A DNA stretch of 64,000 nt from Stercorarius parasiticus (GCA_013396915.1 VWZL01000194.1:386764-450763), one strand, 5' to 3'; numbered from the stretch's first letter, positions 49,475-60,679 are shown. The notes: generated from the sequence alone by a model not told the origin. Translations and numbers: made by a program.

Positions 49475-51962
49475 AATTATTTTCTATTTGGGGGTCACTG
49501 AAAGTGAAAGTGTGTGGAGTGGAAACCTTCTCCCCTCCAGATGTGCTGATGGCACAGAGCTACCTCTGCAGCAGCTCATGTGCCTCAGGAGATGTGAAGG
49601 CAACTGGCCCAGACACTTGAAACCCATTCAGGAGCTGGGAAGGAAAGGATGCGGCATTTATTGCTTCATCTTTGGCCTTTCCTCTCCAAACAAAACAAGA
49701 GGGTTTTTTTTTTCTTCCCCTCACTAATAAGGTGACATGTGGGTCAAAGTGCCCCAGAGGTTCTGCCCTCCATTGACTAGAGGGAAACCAGCTTCCATGT
49801 GCTGCTTTCAAACTACCAAAAGTCGTTTAAGTCAGGCTAATTTCGTATATATCTTGGTTGGTTTGTCATCCTTCCCCGCCAGCCTGTGCTTGTTACGGTG
49901 CCTTGTGGGGAAACTCCTTGTCAGGAGGGGATTAGTGCCTGGGTTGTGATGTGGGTGGGAAGCAAGGGGCTGTGCTGCAAGGAGAGCTGTTGGCAGGGTG
50001 GAGAGGCTTCATTAGCCGTATTGCACAAGAACTGGCCTTGGGAGTGAGCTAATTGACTATTTTATTAGTGCCCTCCCTGCAAAACAGAGCAGGTTGCTGA
50101 TGGGTGTGTTGATGATATGGAGGTACGAGCAGTGCGAGGGAGGATGAGTATTGAATAGGAGGAATGGAATGATTGATAGGTCTGGTGTCATGGCAATGTG
50201 CTGACAGATAATGGTATGAAGTTGCAAGCACATGTACTTGGGAGCTAGTAATAAGATTTTCTACTCGGAGATGGGAGCTCATCAGCTGGGGGCAATGAGA
50301 GACAGACAGCCGTGTATGTGCCAGTGATGCGATGATGTGAGCCCCCAGCCAGCTGTGAGGAAAGTGTTGCTTGATGAGGAGCGAGAACCCAGCCTGGGGC
50401 AGAGTAGCCAGAGAGAAACTGCCCGAAACACGTTTTGAGAGTGCCCCAGGCAGAGAAGAGCAGTCTAGTCCAGCTCGCAGTGCTGGCTCAAAGCTAAACA
50501 GGTAGAAATTCACCATGAATAAATTTGGGCTGTGCGTCAGGAGGATGTGGGATAGCTTTCCTCGTGTAGGGAAGCCCATGAAAATAGTTTAGACCCTTCA
50601 TCAAGCGCAGCATGGGCTTTGTTTGGCACAGGAGAAGCGTGAGCTGGTTGGTGTGGGATGAGAGCTCCCTCCGTCGTGTCCCCAGGCAGTGAAGGGGAAC
50701 CGCCCCTGGGGAATTCGAGCAGCTCCTACCTGGCTGAGTTTTCTGGTGGTTCAGTCATCGGCTGCTTTTCACATACAGGAGCTGTGCGAAGGCTGGAAAA
50801 GGAAATTCCTAAAGGGGAATAATTCCCAGCTTGATTACTTTCTTTAAGGATGTGCTGCCAGTTAATTATTTAAATGCATATTTAGTTAGTTAAGCCGGTG
50901 AATATACATTTACACTGAGCACCTGATAAACTTGGTTCCTTTTTGATTGGGAAAAAATGTTTAATTGCCCCTGTCATCAGTGCTCTGAAATTATGCTTAT
51001 TTTTATATAAAGTTCAATCAGATTGCAAATAAGATGCTGAACTCTGCTGCTTCATTAGTTCATATCAATAGAAGGGGTTTTTTTTACTACTGTTGATGTT
51101 TTTGGTGGCGTTTTTTTCTGCTTTACCTCCCTCCTAAAGGCTTGGTTTTCATTCCTGACTTTAGAACTACAGCAGCTCTGATTGGAAATGTGTTTTGCAA
51201 TCGCCCCCACTAATATGAATCAAATACCTATAAATATCTTTTTTTTTTTTTTTAAAGGCAGTTTCACCTTGCAGGCAGGAAGAGGCTCTCTTATCCTGTG
51301 AGATTTACAGTATTTAAGGCAGCAGACAACTGTCTGCTAGCTCTGTCTTGCAACGTGATTATTTTCTGCATGGCTTGATGGATTTGTTGTCAGCAGGGTT
51401 GGTGCTGTGAGCAAGACAGTCCAACCACGGCAGCCCTGAATGTGTGGAGGGGAGGGCTGGAGTAAGACAAGGTTAATTGCTGGACACTGTATGGTCTCCT
51501 TTTTCCTCTTGCCTGGAGCAGACGCGGGGCTGAGGTGCAGACCTGAGACGTGGGATGTTGCCGTGTCCTACTCTGGCTTCTGTGGCCGTATCTCCAAGAG
51601 CTGCAGCAGCCCCGAGCTTCAAGTCAGTGCAGAGCCCATGACCCTGCAGAGCAGCTCTTGGCTAAAGGCACTCTGCACCGTTGGTCTCCAGCCTAGCAGA
51701 GGGAGGACAAGCGTGATGTTGTCCATGCAGTGTTATTTTCTTAGCGTATTTGGCAAGGGAGGCTCAAAGATTTGGGGGACGGTGTGGTGTTGGGAGGTCT
51801 GACTGTAACTCTAAGCTTCTGAACACACGTTATGAGTAGCGCTCCCTCTTTGGGGACCTATATCATCACCCAAGTCCCAATTATAGTGCTGTTTTGACAG
51901 CAGTCTTGGTGATCATTGTTAATGGCACTGGTAACGCCTTGTGCTATTTACTTTGTTCTTAC

Positions 51963-52386
51963 TTGGTGGTGTTCTTGGCATCCCCAGCACTCCGGGGACC
52001 CTCGCTGCCTTCTCCGTATTGCTGCGTTGCTTGAAAACATTTGATGTGTGAGAGTCCTTGCGTTTTGCCTGTACGCTTTTTATAAAGGAACATTTTTGCT
52101 CTTAAGGCAAGGCCGCCAAAAGGCAATCTGTGATACACATCATCATTAGCTGCTATCTGACGGTGATGGATGACCCTGGGAAATCTTGTGGTTAAAGGCA
52201 ATATCTGCTCTTCCTGTTCTTCTTGGCTCTTTCTGCCTTCAGATGAGTTATCCTCTAAAGAAGTAGTTGAGGAGGTGGGAGGGTGGCCCTGCCCTGTGCA
52301 GGGGAGAGGCTTCCTCATCCCTGTTACCACATGGTGAAAGGTCACCCTTTTCTGCCTCATATGAGTGTCAGAAGCAACATCCATTC
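51963..52386 (-). CDS. Unidentified antisense exon-like ORF (52 kb)
   Basis: An open frame of 141 codons starts with an ATG at 52384, preceded by an acceptor-like AAACCCAG. It ends at a strong donor, ACCAA followed by GTAAGA, at 51963/51962. The encoded text is polar and protein-like, for example RFPRVIHHRQIAANDDVYHR and LRAKMFLYKKRTG. I do not recognise it. It lies in GPSM1 intron 1 on the opposite strand, past the stop of the antisense exon at 53640. It would belong to another transcript, be an upstream exon of a left-lying minus-strand gene, or be chance. Confidence 0.3.
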
Positions 52387-52742
52387 CTGGGTTTGAAATT
52401 CACGGCTTTCACATTGATGGGGGCTGAGTGATCTGCCAGCGTTATGCCACTCACTTATTCCTCTGGCAGAGTGCTGTGCAGATTGCCTAACTCATTTGTG
52501 GCCAAACATTGCGTTTATATTTGGCCTCTTACTGCTTTTAAAAAAAGCTTGGGTTTTTTGTTGTGTTTCTTAAACACATATATTGCCCTTTTTGAAGTAC
52601 CTTTTGCAAAAGGATCTCAAAGTGCTCTGGGAGCCACCTTCAATGCTGTTCTACAGATGTGCCCATAACCCAAGGTGTGGAGGAGCTGTGGGACTTGCTT
52701 AGCGCTGATGCTGTGACTCTGCTGTGCACACAAAAAAACCCC

Positions 52743-52771
52743 TTTATTCTGGTGTCTTCAAAACCTTTATT
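52743..52771 (-). terminator. Two AATAAA poly(A) signals on the minus strand
   Basis: TTTATT on the plus strand at 52743-52748 and 52766-52771 gives two AATAAA hexamers on the minus strand. They lie about 870 bp past the stop codon of the candidate antisense exon at 53640-53886. This is a plausible 3' UTR end for that gene, but such hexamers are also common by chance. Confidence 0.3.
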
Positions 52772-53639
52772 CTTATCTGGCCAGACTTGACACCGTCTGT
52801 CATCTCCATGCATTCAGAAGAGGACACTTTGCTATATGTGCTATACGTCTTGGTTTGATCTGGGACTTCATCATCTGGGGAGGTTGTCAGACCTTCCTGG
52901 CTGCTTGTGGTGGGCCTGGAGTCTGGGATGTGACTTCGGCCAATACTTGTGGATTCTGCCTACCTGGAGGAACACGCAAATCTGTATGAGTGGTTTATGC
53001 AGATTTAGGGCAAGGCTTATGAACAGGGGCCACTCCAAGCGAGCATCCCCCTGTCCCTCTGTCTGTTCAAACCCACAGGCAGGGACATCCCATGCTGTTA
53101 GCTACAAGGTTGAGCAGTGGGGGAATTACATGAACAAGCTCTAGCATCTCAGCCGTGGAAATAAGAAAAGCAGCTCATGTTCTGCGGTGTCTTTCTTCTG
53201 AACCACACCATATGGCCAAGCCCAGCACCTTCAGCTTGTCAGCAGTAATTTGCTGGCTCAGAAGGGACTGAATCTTCTTTTCTGGTATTAAGACATGAAT
53301 AGTAGCTGCTTGCTGAGGTGGTACAGGCCCAGGCGTGTTGTCTGTGTGTCAGCAGAAGAGCAACTTAATACTGGGGGGGTGGGGAGTAGAGGGCTGTGTC
53401 GTCTTAGATGGGGATGTTTTAGAACCCATTTAAATGGCCAGGGATGTGCTCTGTGGGATCTGCCTTCTCCTGCTTTACCCCAGTCTGAGAACTGCTTGGG
53501 TCATTTCTGGAACTTGCAAAGCTTCCTGGGTAGCAGCTGGATGAGGCCTCTTTGGAGCCTGTCAAACTAATGTGTGCTTCTGCCCAAGGATGACCTTCTT
53601 TTGGAGGAACCCTGAGCTCCTCACCTGACGAGGAGAGGT

Positions 53640-53886
53640 TCATAGCAGCAGAAAGAAGTCCTTCTGCTCTTGGAGCAAACGAGCAACAGCAGGAATAGAT
53701 GAGGTGACCACAGAGGCAAAGTGCTTTGGGAAGAGACCGATTCGGAAAGGAGGGAGCCGCTTGCCTTCAACTCTGGCCATCTCTTGTAGGGCCCTCTTTC
53801 TTCTTTGGGCGGCGCTGAAAGTATGTGAATGAAACAAGACACTCTCTTGTTCCTGGATTTCAGCTTTGAACTTGACCATCTGGTAC
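53640..53886 (-). CDS. Unidentified antisense gene, candidate last coding exon
   Basis: The acceptor CACTGTTGGTTTCAG ends at 53887. One base completes the preceding codon, then 81 codons run to a TGA at 53640. The sequence begins YQMVKFKAEIQEQESVLFHS and continues through FSAAQRRKRALQEMARVEGK and RLPPFRIGLFPKHFASVV to a hydrophobic, helical end. It has heptad-like charged helix character and lacks the scattered Cys/Trp/Pro of chance frames. It joins in phase to the exon at 54178-54271. I do not recognise the family; a ciliary or sperm coiled-coil protein would fit the style, but that is a guess. Sixteen bases after the stop a strong donor (CGTCAG, GTGAGG) is also present. Confidence 0.5.
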
Positions 53887-54177
53887 CTGAAACCAACAGT
53901 GGATGGAGGATATTGTATTTCTTAGAAGAAAGAGGACATTACTTTCTCTAGGTCTCTGGAAGCAAAAGCAATCCTTACGCCTTCCTTTTCAAGGGCAGCA
54001 TACAGAGAGAAAAAGAAGTGTCCCATATAAACAAAGTTCAAGATTCCAGCAACTTACTGGTAATGGTGCCCAAGCAGATGGAGTGAAAACTGGAGAGCAG
54101 CGCATGTTGTATGGACACGAAGATGCCATCGGCATCATCAAAACCCTGGATCCTACCGGTGAACTTAACAGAGAGAC

Positions 54178-54271
54178 CTGTCTGTAAAATTGTTCCAAGT
54201 AGACCTCAGCCCCGCTGCTTCCTTCGGCCAGTGGGCTTGGAGCTCTGGGTTATGTTCACAAAATGCGTAAC
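54178..54271 (-). CDS. Unidentified antisense gene, candidate exon
   Basis: A 94-nt segment between acceptor CGTACCTCTTCTGCAG (ending at 54272) and donor GTCTCT (starting at 54177). With 2 bases entering and 2 leaving, only this frame is open throughout: YAFCEHNPELQAHWPKEAAG then LRSTWNNFTDR. Its last codon is completed by the exon at 53886, so both exons fit in one frame. The preceding exon must end with one spare base and was not identified with certainty. Confidence 0.45.
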
Positions 54272-54329
54272 CTGCAGAAGAGGTACGGAAGGGCTCAGGC
54301 ACGCGCTGTGGGGAGGAACTGGGACTGTA

Positions 54330-54429
54330 ACTTGAATCTGTCTTTGTTCAATGTTTTCCCTTTCCTTTGCCAGTGTCAAGATGGTCAGGTTGGCTCGCTT
54401 GAACAGCACATTTCTCTCTTCTGCCTAAA
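54330..54429 (-). CDS. Unidentified antisense exon-like segment
   Basis: The minus strand encodes ERNVLFKRANLTILTLAKER followed by ENIEQRQIQ. This is a charged helical text that fits the style of the exons just downstream. An in-frame TAG directly precedes the GCA codon at a possible acceptor (GATTTAG), though with a poor pyrimidine tract. No donor with the phase needed by the exon at 54271 was found, so it may be read through, decayed, or belong elsewhere. Confidence 0.28.
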
Positions 54430-54961
54430 TCTCCTTTCTGGTCTTTTCTTATGGACAATTGAGCTGTGGCCTTTGGAAGCTGTTGTAGGTGTAGTGTTTT
54501 AGTGCGCTTGAGTTTGTTCGTTGACCTTTAGTTGGTTCCTCTGGCCTTGGCATTGTGTTTCTGAGTGCTTTTGTGCCTGGGGTGACTGAGCTGCATGCAA
54601 AGTTCCTTCCCAGAACTAGGTCTGGATGTGGGGCCCCGGGGATGTGGCAAGGGCAGGTGGGTGTTAGAAGTGGGTTGTGTTTCTACTAATAATTGCTGTA
54701 CTTGACTCGTGTCCCTTTTTACGTGGCAGCAAAGGCTTGGCAGAGTGTGATGCAGAGAAAAAGCCTCGCTCCCTTCCCCCTTGTTTGCTTAGGTCCCAAA
54801 CTGAGCAGTGATGTTAATTAGATAAGTCAGATACTCTGCAAAGCAGCCTGTTCAAGGACAAACAGATTTTAATTAAAGGCTGTGTGTGCTGGAAGGTCAT
54901 GTCACTGCATTGTGCCTGAATAGTTACTATGGGAACACCAGGAAAGCACACAGAGACCGTG

Positions 54962-54987
54962 AGTGTGTGCAAGTGTGTGTGTGTGTA
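54962..54987 (+). repeat. TG-rich microsatellite
   Basis: Interrupted TG repeat (GTGTGTGC, AA, then GTGTGTGTGTGTGTA). Confidence 0.85.
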
Positions 54988-55604
54988 TCAGAATGCAGGC
55001 CCCCAGGCACAAATTTCACTTCTGGTTATGTTTCCACTGGCAAATACGGCCTGAGCGAGATGTCACCCTTGGAGCATGTAGTTGGTTTCTGTTGCTGTAG
55101 GGTTTTCTGGGTTCCGGGTATGGGAAGCCTCATTTCAAGCTATTCAAATCACACAAGTTTGATCAGAGCTAGACTGCAATGCCATGAATTAGGGAAATTG
55201 GTCTCCAGCTCAGTTTTTAGACTGTTTACAGTTGGTGAACGCAGTTTATTAAAGCAAACCTTGGATATTGGGAAGAGTTTTGTTTGTGTTGAAATTTGAA
55301 CCGAAACTATTTTGAAATTTGCTTCTGTCTCTCCCGTCTTCTAAGAGGAACCCAGCATTAAATCCTGTGAATAGTGGCTTGTTCCTGCATTTCAAGTCCT
55401 CTCAAGACTCATCTCTAAGCTGCCTGAATTTAATCTTGCTGATTTGAGTATAAGGTGTTCCTTGTCTGTCTTCAGTCTCGCGTTTTCTTTCAGCTGTTTG
55501 GGATGTACTGGCAGAGGCTTGTCAATACCTGATGATGACACCAGGTAACCCCTCTAGTGATCCACAAACCATGAACGTGCCTTGGCACTGACGGAAGTTT
55601 GGTA

Positions 55605-55743
55605 TCATCCCCAGATGTGTCCCTCTAATTCAACATGCTGTAGCAGAAGCTCATTCTCATAATTTTCATATGGTCTAACAAGATGATCAGTAGAGAAAAG
55701 TTGAACGTTTTTAGTATTAACAGTCTTAATATTTTTATTTCTC
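55605..55743 (-). CDS. Unidentified antisense exon-like segment
   Basis: A good acceptor (CTGCCTCAACTTCTGTTTGATAG, ending at 55744) is followed by an open frame reading RNKNIKTVNTKNVQLFSTDH then LVRPYENYENELLLQHVELE. It stops at TGA at 55605. The text is strongly protein-like. No GT donor lies before the stop except a weak one (CAT followed by GTTGAA). It could be a terminal exon of a separate isoform, or an exon of a decaying gene. Not recognised. Confidence 0.33.
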
Positions 55744-57856
55744 CTATCAAACAGAAGTTGAGGCAGGGACTGATGCTGCACTGGCACCGCGAGCAGCCTT
55801 CTTGTGCAAGTAAAAGAGCCCCTCAAACGTGGGCTTTGCAGTGAGCCTGAAATCAAATATTTGTGTGGTAGTTTGAGGTGGGAGCTCAAATGAGCTGCTT
55901 CACAATCCTGTTCTCCCTCTTGTTACTCGGTGGTTTTGGGGACAAATGAAGAGTGAGACAGGAGAGGTCGCAAGTGTGTTTGGATGGAGAGTCTGAAACC
56001 AGCTCTTTCCCCTTTTCTTGTTGTTTGGGCCGTCCTTGTGGGTTGTCCTGCTTTGGACAATATGCTGTTGGGCTGCCAAGCGTTGGGTGTTTGGAGCCAT
56101 ACGGAGCCGACTCAGCAGGGAGATTGCCAGCAAATTGTGTTGGATTTTAGACAGTTTATGCACTGCTCGTGGAGGAGCTGCCTTTATTTCCTGGCAGCTG
56201 AGGAAATGCCATTCTGCCTGTTTATAGGAAAAACATATCAGGATTGGTATTTCGTATGTGCGTCTCCCTGTGCCCCTTCGCGGCAGGGGGAGGTGAGTTC
56301 TGTGTGCAGACTTGGGCAGAAGATACTGGAGCGCAGACCCTGAGCAGGAGGAACTCTGCCCTGAAGTCGGTATGCATGGGGCACGTGTGGGTGCACGGTG
56401 GCAGGTCGTGTCCTCAGGGAGAGAAGCCAGAGCAGCGCAGTGCCCCGGCTTGTCCAGCACAACCTCAGCCTTGGTCTGCCGTGACCCGGGTTGTAGGGGC
56501 CAGGCCTTGGCTCGTCGCAAGGGTGGCTTCGGGGGAACTGCTGCCGGAGGTGTCAGCTGGGCTGCTGCTCTTGCAGTGATGATGAGCAAGTTGTTCTCTT
56601 GGTCTGGGTCCCACAGTCAAGCTTCTGGCAAGTGCTCTTTGCCTGAGAACAGAATAGAAACTGCCTTTGGGCACGTAGTAGCTTTTGTCTGACCCTTGTT
56701 TTTCTGATGCTGGACAAGTGAGCTATGTTTTTTTTTTTTTCTGAGCAGATGTCCACCTTTGACCCTAGATAGTTTTGACTTTTAAAAATACATTGAGCAG
56801 AAATGAAAAACCCAAAAAGAGCAAAGAAAAGCATCTGAATAGAGGAGCGGGAGCGTGCTGTGTCCATCTGCCTCATGAAGGGGATGACGTTGCAGCAGGC
56901 GAGACACTTCCAAATGTGAGCTTTCAAACGCCTGCTCTGTCCCTTCTGAGAACTTTGGATGCACATGGTCTAACAGGGACAGCTGTAACTTAGAGAGGAC
57001 TTGGTGGAGCACTCAAAGGAGCACCTTTCCTTTCTCTTGAAGCAGTATTGCTGGTCTCGCTCCTCTCCGCTGGCTCATGAAGTGCTTGCACTGACAGCAC
57101 GGCATGTGCCGTTGCCAAAGGTGTCAAGAAATGCAAGGGGAGAAAGCTAGCTTGGGGGCTAACATGCAGAGCGCCTGTGGAAAAAGTGACAGCAGGAGAG
57201 TTAATGGAAAGCAGACACCGAGAACTGGAAGCTGCTCAGCCAAGAAATTCTGCACACTCCAGGGTTTTCTCTTGGATCCAATAAAAACGTGTTACAATTT
57301 GGCTACCCTCTCTGTTACCCCGGCGAAAGTGGTGCAGGCGTGAATAGCCTGCGTATGTGGCTCCTGTGCTGTGCACCACCTGGAAGAAAAACAGATGGCG
57401 TGTTACTCTTGCGATGTGAATGTGTGTGTTGAGAGCCAGGAGCCCCAAGTTTCTTGTCCAAATTCCTACCAGGAATTCAGGGGCTGACTTTGGCCACTTG
57501 CGCACGCGGTCTGTAAATCTGGATGCTCCCGTATCTCCTGCCTAGGAGGCTGGTTTCTCTGAGGGGCTAAGTGCCAACCACGTCCACTGAAAGCTGGTGT
57601 CCACGCTGCTGAGGTGTGCCAGCTGTGTGTCCTAGAGTTATTGCCCAGTGTTTGAGTTGGGGCTGGTGCTTGGGCCTGAATGCAGAGAGGCAGCTGCTGC
57701 CCGGAGGGTGCCTGCCTCCAGGGTTTTTTGTAGTTTTCTTCTGGTGCAGTTAGTAGGTAAAGGTGTACAATGAAGTAAACTTTTTAACCACTGCATAGCA
57801 GCACGGGTGCACTGCAGTTTTAACTCCTCTAGTAATGATGGTCTTGCTTTTGGCAG

Positions 57857-58078
57857 AATGGAGGCATCCTGCCTGGAACTGGCCCTGGAAGGAGAGCGCT
57901 TGTGCAAGGCTGGGGACTTCAAAGCTGGGGCAGCCTTCTTCGAAGCAGCCGTGCAGGTGGGGACAGAGGACCTGAAGACTCTTAGTGCCATCTACAGTCA
58001 GCTGGGCAATGCCTATTTCTACCTAAAGGAGTACTCCAAGGCCCTGGAATACCATAAGCATGACCTTACCCTGGCCAG
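57857..58078 (+). CDS. GPSM1: GPSM1 exon 2
   Basis: A 222-nt exon between acceptor TTGCTTTTGGCAG and donor GTAAGC. Its first base completes Arg, followed by MEASCLELALEGERLCKAGD. It carries the first TPR (through FFEAAVQVGTEDLK) and the start of the second (AIYSQLGNAYFYLKEYSKAL). The internal Met at 57858 is the conserved residue after the exon 1 junction, not the start. It leaves 2 bases for the next exon. Confidence 0.97.
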
Positions 58079-58592
58079 GTAAGCATGTCGGCAGTGCTTT
58101 GTCCTAATGGGAGACAACCTGGCAAGGCTTGAGTGAAGACAAGGTCTGCGGGGTCTGACCCCAGCAGCCTGAGGGAATCTGACCCAGAAATAAGCATCCA
58201 AATCTAACTCGGGAGGCAACAAGAATGGGCCAGCCACCATCAGAGCAGGGAGGTGGAGAAAGGGATATAGATGTGAGGAGAGTGTTTGGAGCAAGAGCAG
58301 GGCAGTGTCCAGTTCTCCTGTCCCCAGGTATTCATTGTAAGTACTTCTAAAGTCGTTAGAGTAGCTCACCTGAGACAGCAAAAGGCAAGAATCTGTGTTC
58401 AAAATTGAGAGGGCTTGTACGAAACACTCCAGTCAGGCATGTGTGCTGGGAACTGCTGGCTGTGGTGCACGTTACCATCCTGTGCTTGCTGCAGCTCGGC
58501 TCACTGCAGCTTGGATTCTGCCTCTGACAGCTGGTGAATAAAAGTCTGTGAGCTCTTTAACACCTCTCTTCCTTCCTCTGGCCATCTTGTAG
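58079..58592 (+). other. GPSM1 intron 2
   Basis: A 514-bp intron with GTAAGC donor and a CATCTTGTAG acceptor. No other feature seen. Confidence 0.9.
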
Positions 58593-58728
58593 AACCATTG
58601 GGGACCGCATTGGAGAAGCTAAGGCAAGTGGCAACCTTGGGAATACATTGAAAATACTTGGGCAGTTTGATGAAGCTGTCGTCTGTTGCCAGAGACACTT
58701 GGACATTTCTCAGGAGCAGGGAGACAAG
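58593..58728 (+). CDS. GPSM1: GPSM1 exon 3
   Basis: A 136-nt exon from acceptor CATCTTGTAG to donor GTAATT. It encodes TIGDRIGEAKASGNLGNTLK then ILGQFDEAVVCCQRHLDISQ and ends EQGDK in phase 0. It holds the third TPR, with the conserved GNLGNT helix A signature. Confidence 0.97.
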
Positions 58729-59022
58729 GTAATTGGTTCATGGCATCCAACAGGAAATATTTCCTAGCTTTAAAAAGAATCTGTTTGCAAGTCAGTAAAT
58801 GTGATTTGGTGAAGGTGAGCTTTGGAAGGAGGTGGGTAAAGCTCTCCCTTCTGACTGCATCACAGGTCTTATGCTGCTGACGGTAACAGCTGCCATGCTA
58901 GTGAAGATAAGAAAGGAAAATGTGGGCCTCCTGGCTTTGACCATCTCTGCCCAGCAATGGAAAGGTCCATATTGGGATGAGAAGTATAATACCTTGCTGT
59001 TCCCTGTTCTTCCTCCCTTTAG
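58729..59022 (+). other. GPSM1 intron 3
   Basis: A 294-bp intron with GTAATT donor and a CTTCCTCCCTTTAG acceptor. Confidence 0.9.
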
Positions 59023-59165
59023 GTAGGTGAAGCCAGAGCACTCTATAATATAGGAAATGTTTACCATGCAAAGGGAAAGCACTTATCTTGGAACATGGCC
59101 CAAGACCCAGGCTACCTGTCTCAAGAAGTCAAGGAGACACTACAGAAAGCTTCAGAATATTATGA
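59023..59165 (+). CDS. GPSM1: GPSM1 exon 4
   Basis: A 143-nt exon from acceptor TTCCTCCCTTTAG to donor GTAAGT. It encodes VGEARALYNIGNVYHAKGKH then LSWNMAQDPGYLSQEVKETL and KASEYY. This is the fourth TPR with the inserted linker typical of AGS3/LGN. The linker is shorter than the human one as I recall it (SWNAANATQDPG), a small lineage difference. It ends with 2 bases of Glu. Confidence 0.97.
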
Positions 59166-60679
59166 GTAAGTATTTAAGCTTGGCCGATGCTTCTTCCTGC
59201 AGGGAACAGGGCTGGTCAGGCAATATAGTGGTTACTGAAATGCACACAGATATACCTTTGAGCTTATCCTGCTTAGATCGTAATCTGTATTTGTGGCATC
59301 CCTGTTCTGCTGATAGCTTTCATGGTCTGCAGGTTGGGCTGAGCTCTGGTAACTGATAGGCTAATGATAGCTGTATGGGGTGCAAGTCACCAATTTTTGC
59401 TCAGTCCTCTTGGAAGGGGGGATTTGTTTCCTGGGCCATTGAGGCTATGGGAGCTCTGGAAGATGTTTGTTGCAAAGAAATGAAACTGTGGGCTCAACAT
59501 TGTTGAAAATCAGGCCACTGAGTGAGACTTTGCATGTTGTGATGAATTAGGAATATTCCCTAGAGATGTTATCATGGCAAATGAATCTCAAGGCAGGTGG
59601 GAGGAGGACTGCAAGCTTTTATAAACTCAGAGCTAAAATTCATCCTGGCATTGCCTTGGTAAAACTCAGTGTAGTTTGAAGTATGATCATGCAATTAAGT
59701 TCAATAGTCTGCTTCTTCTGAGAGCTGTATGTGGAAGCTAAACTAATAGCTTCTGTAGCCCCTGCTGCTCTCTGCTGGCCTTGATGGGAAGGATCCCTGC
59801 GTGTCTCCGTTGCTGGGGCCATGAACAGAGATTCCCCTTCACTCCAGGGAGGAGGCTTTCACTTGAAGTCCCAGTTGTCCTTCTCATGGATCTGTAGTTT
59901 ATCTTCCTTGTAACATCCTTCCCTTTCCTAAATAGTTTCAAAGATCACTCTGATGTCCCACACAGGAAGGTTGTCACTAGACTTTCGGGCTAACGTTTTT
60001 CTCCTTGTACTTCAGAGTTTTGCTTTGATAATACAGGGGTTTTTAAGTGGCCTTTTTAAACGAAGAGAGTGGCAAGATCTTATATCAGTCTTCTCATATC
60101 TGAGGATTTGATAGTGCCTATATATAGGTCACCATCCTTTTTCCAAAGAATGGTATGTGTAGCATAGCCAGTGGGTAAATTTGTGCCAGCTGGGAGCTCT
60201 GCACTTCCCTGCGTGTGCTGTATGTATAAAGCGGGGCAAAAAAACAACAAAGAAATGCTAGGAAGCTCCATGAGCAGAGCCCTTGGATGGGACTCTGGAT
60301 ATTGCCCCTTTCCCCAGTTTGTCCCTGTCCTGCTGGAGGCAATTTCCTTTCTCCTGTGCTCCTGGTTCTCCCCTATACAGTGAGGTGGCCGTTTCTTATT
60401 TATGTGGGATCCTGTCAGACCATCGGTGCGTGAGCAGTTCCTGTACATAGCTGTAGATTGCTGGAGGTGGAGAGAGCAGCAGGGGCTTACACCACTGGGT
60501 CTGCATGATCTCCCAGAGCTGTAGCTAGCATGGATCACTAGCCCTTCACCTGCCAGGAGGACGGGTGGCTGGGGAGGGGAAATGCCTCTCCTGTCTTTAC
60601 GGTACAAGTCTCTTTGCTGTGTCTTCTGCGGAGAGCGTTGGCTGTGTCTCACCAGATGTACTGCTCTGACTTCTTTCAG
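59166..60679 (+). other. GPSM1 intron 4
   Basis: A 1.5-kb intron with GTAAGT donor and CTTCTTTCAG acceptor. Minus-strand open frames inside it (longest about 190 codons, 60080-60652) have chance-like composition and no support. Confidence 0.85.

Larger units (their letters stand above)
32286..57856 (+). other. GPSM1 intron 1 (about 25.6 kb)
   Basis: Bounded by donor GTGAGC and acceptor TTGCTTTTGGCAG. Apart from features listed separately it holds no GPSM1 coding sequence that I can recognise. Contents include CT-rich tracts at about 33.24 kb, a T-tract at about 51239-51253, simple TG repeats, possible MIR fragments, a candidate alternative 3' exon at 47.04 kb, and a cluster of antisense exon-like segments at 52-57.4 kb. 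Confidence 0.8.

Noticed and set aside
50049..50579. 176-codon minus-strand ORF
   Set aside because: His/Ser/Leu-rich text without helical or domain character, probably chance. It is not part of the antisense exon cluster by style.
55900..56589. 229-codon minus-strand ORF taken as a whole
   Set aside because: The upstream half is Arg/Pro-rich chance text. Only the part after the acceptor at 56217 could be an exon, and no convincing donor follows.
60080..60652. 190-codon minus-strand ORF in GPSM1 intron 4
   Set aside because: Chance-like composition, no motif and no matching splice sites.
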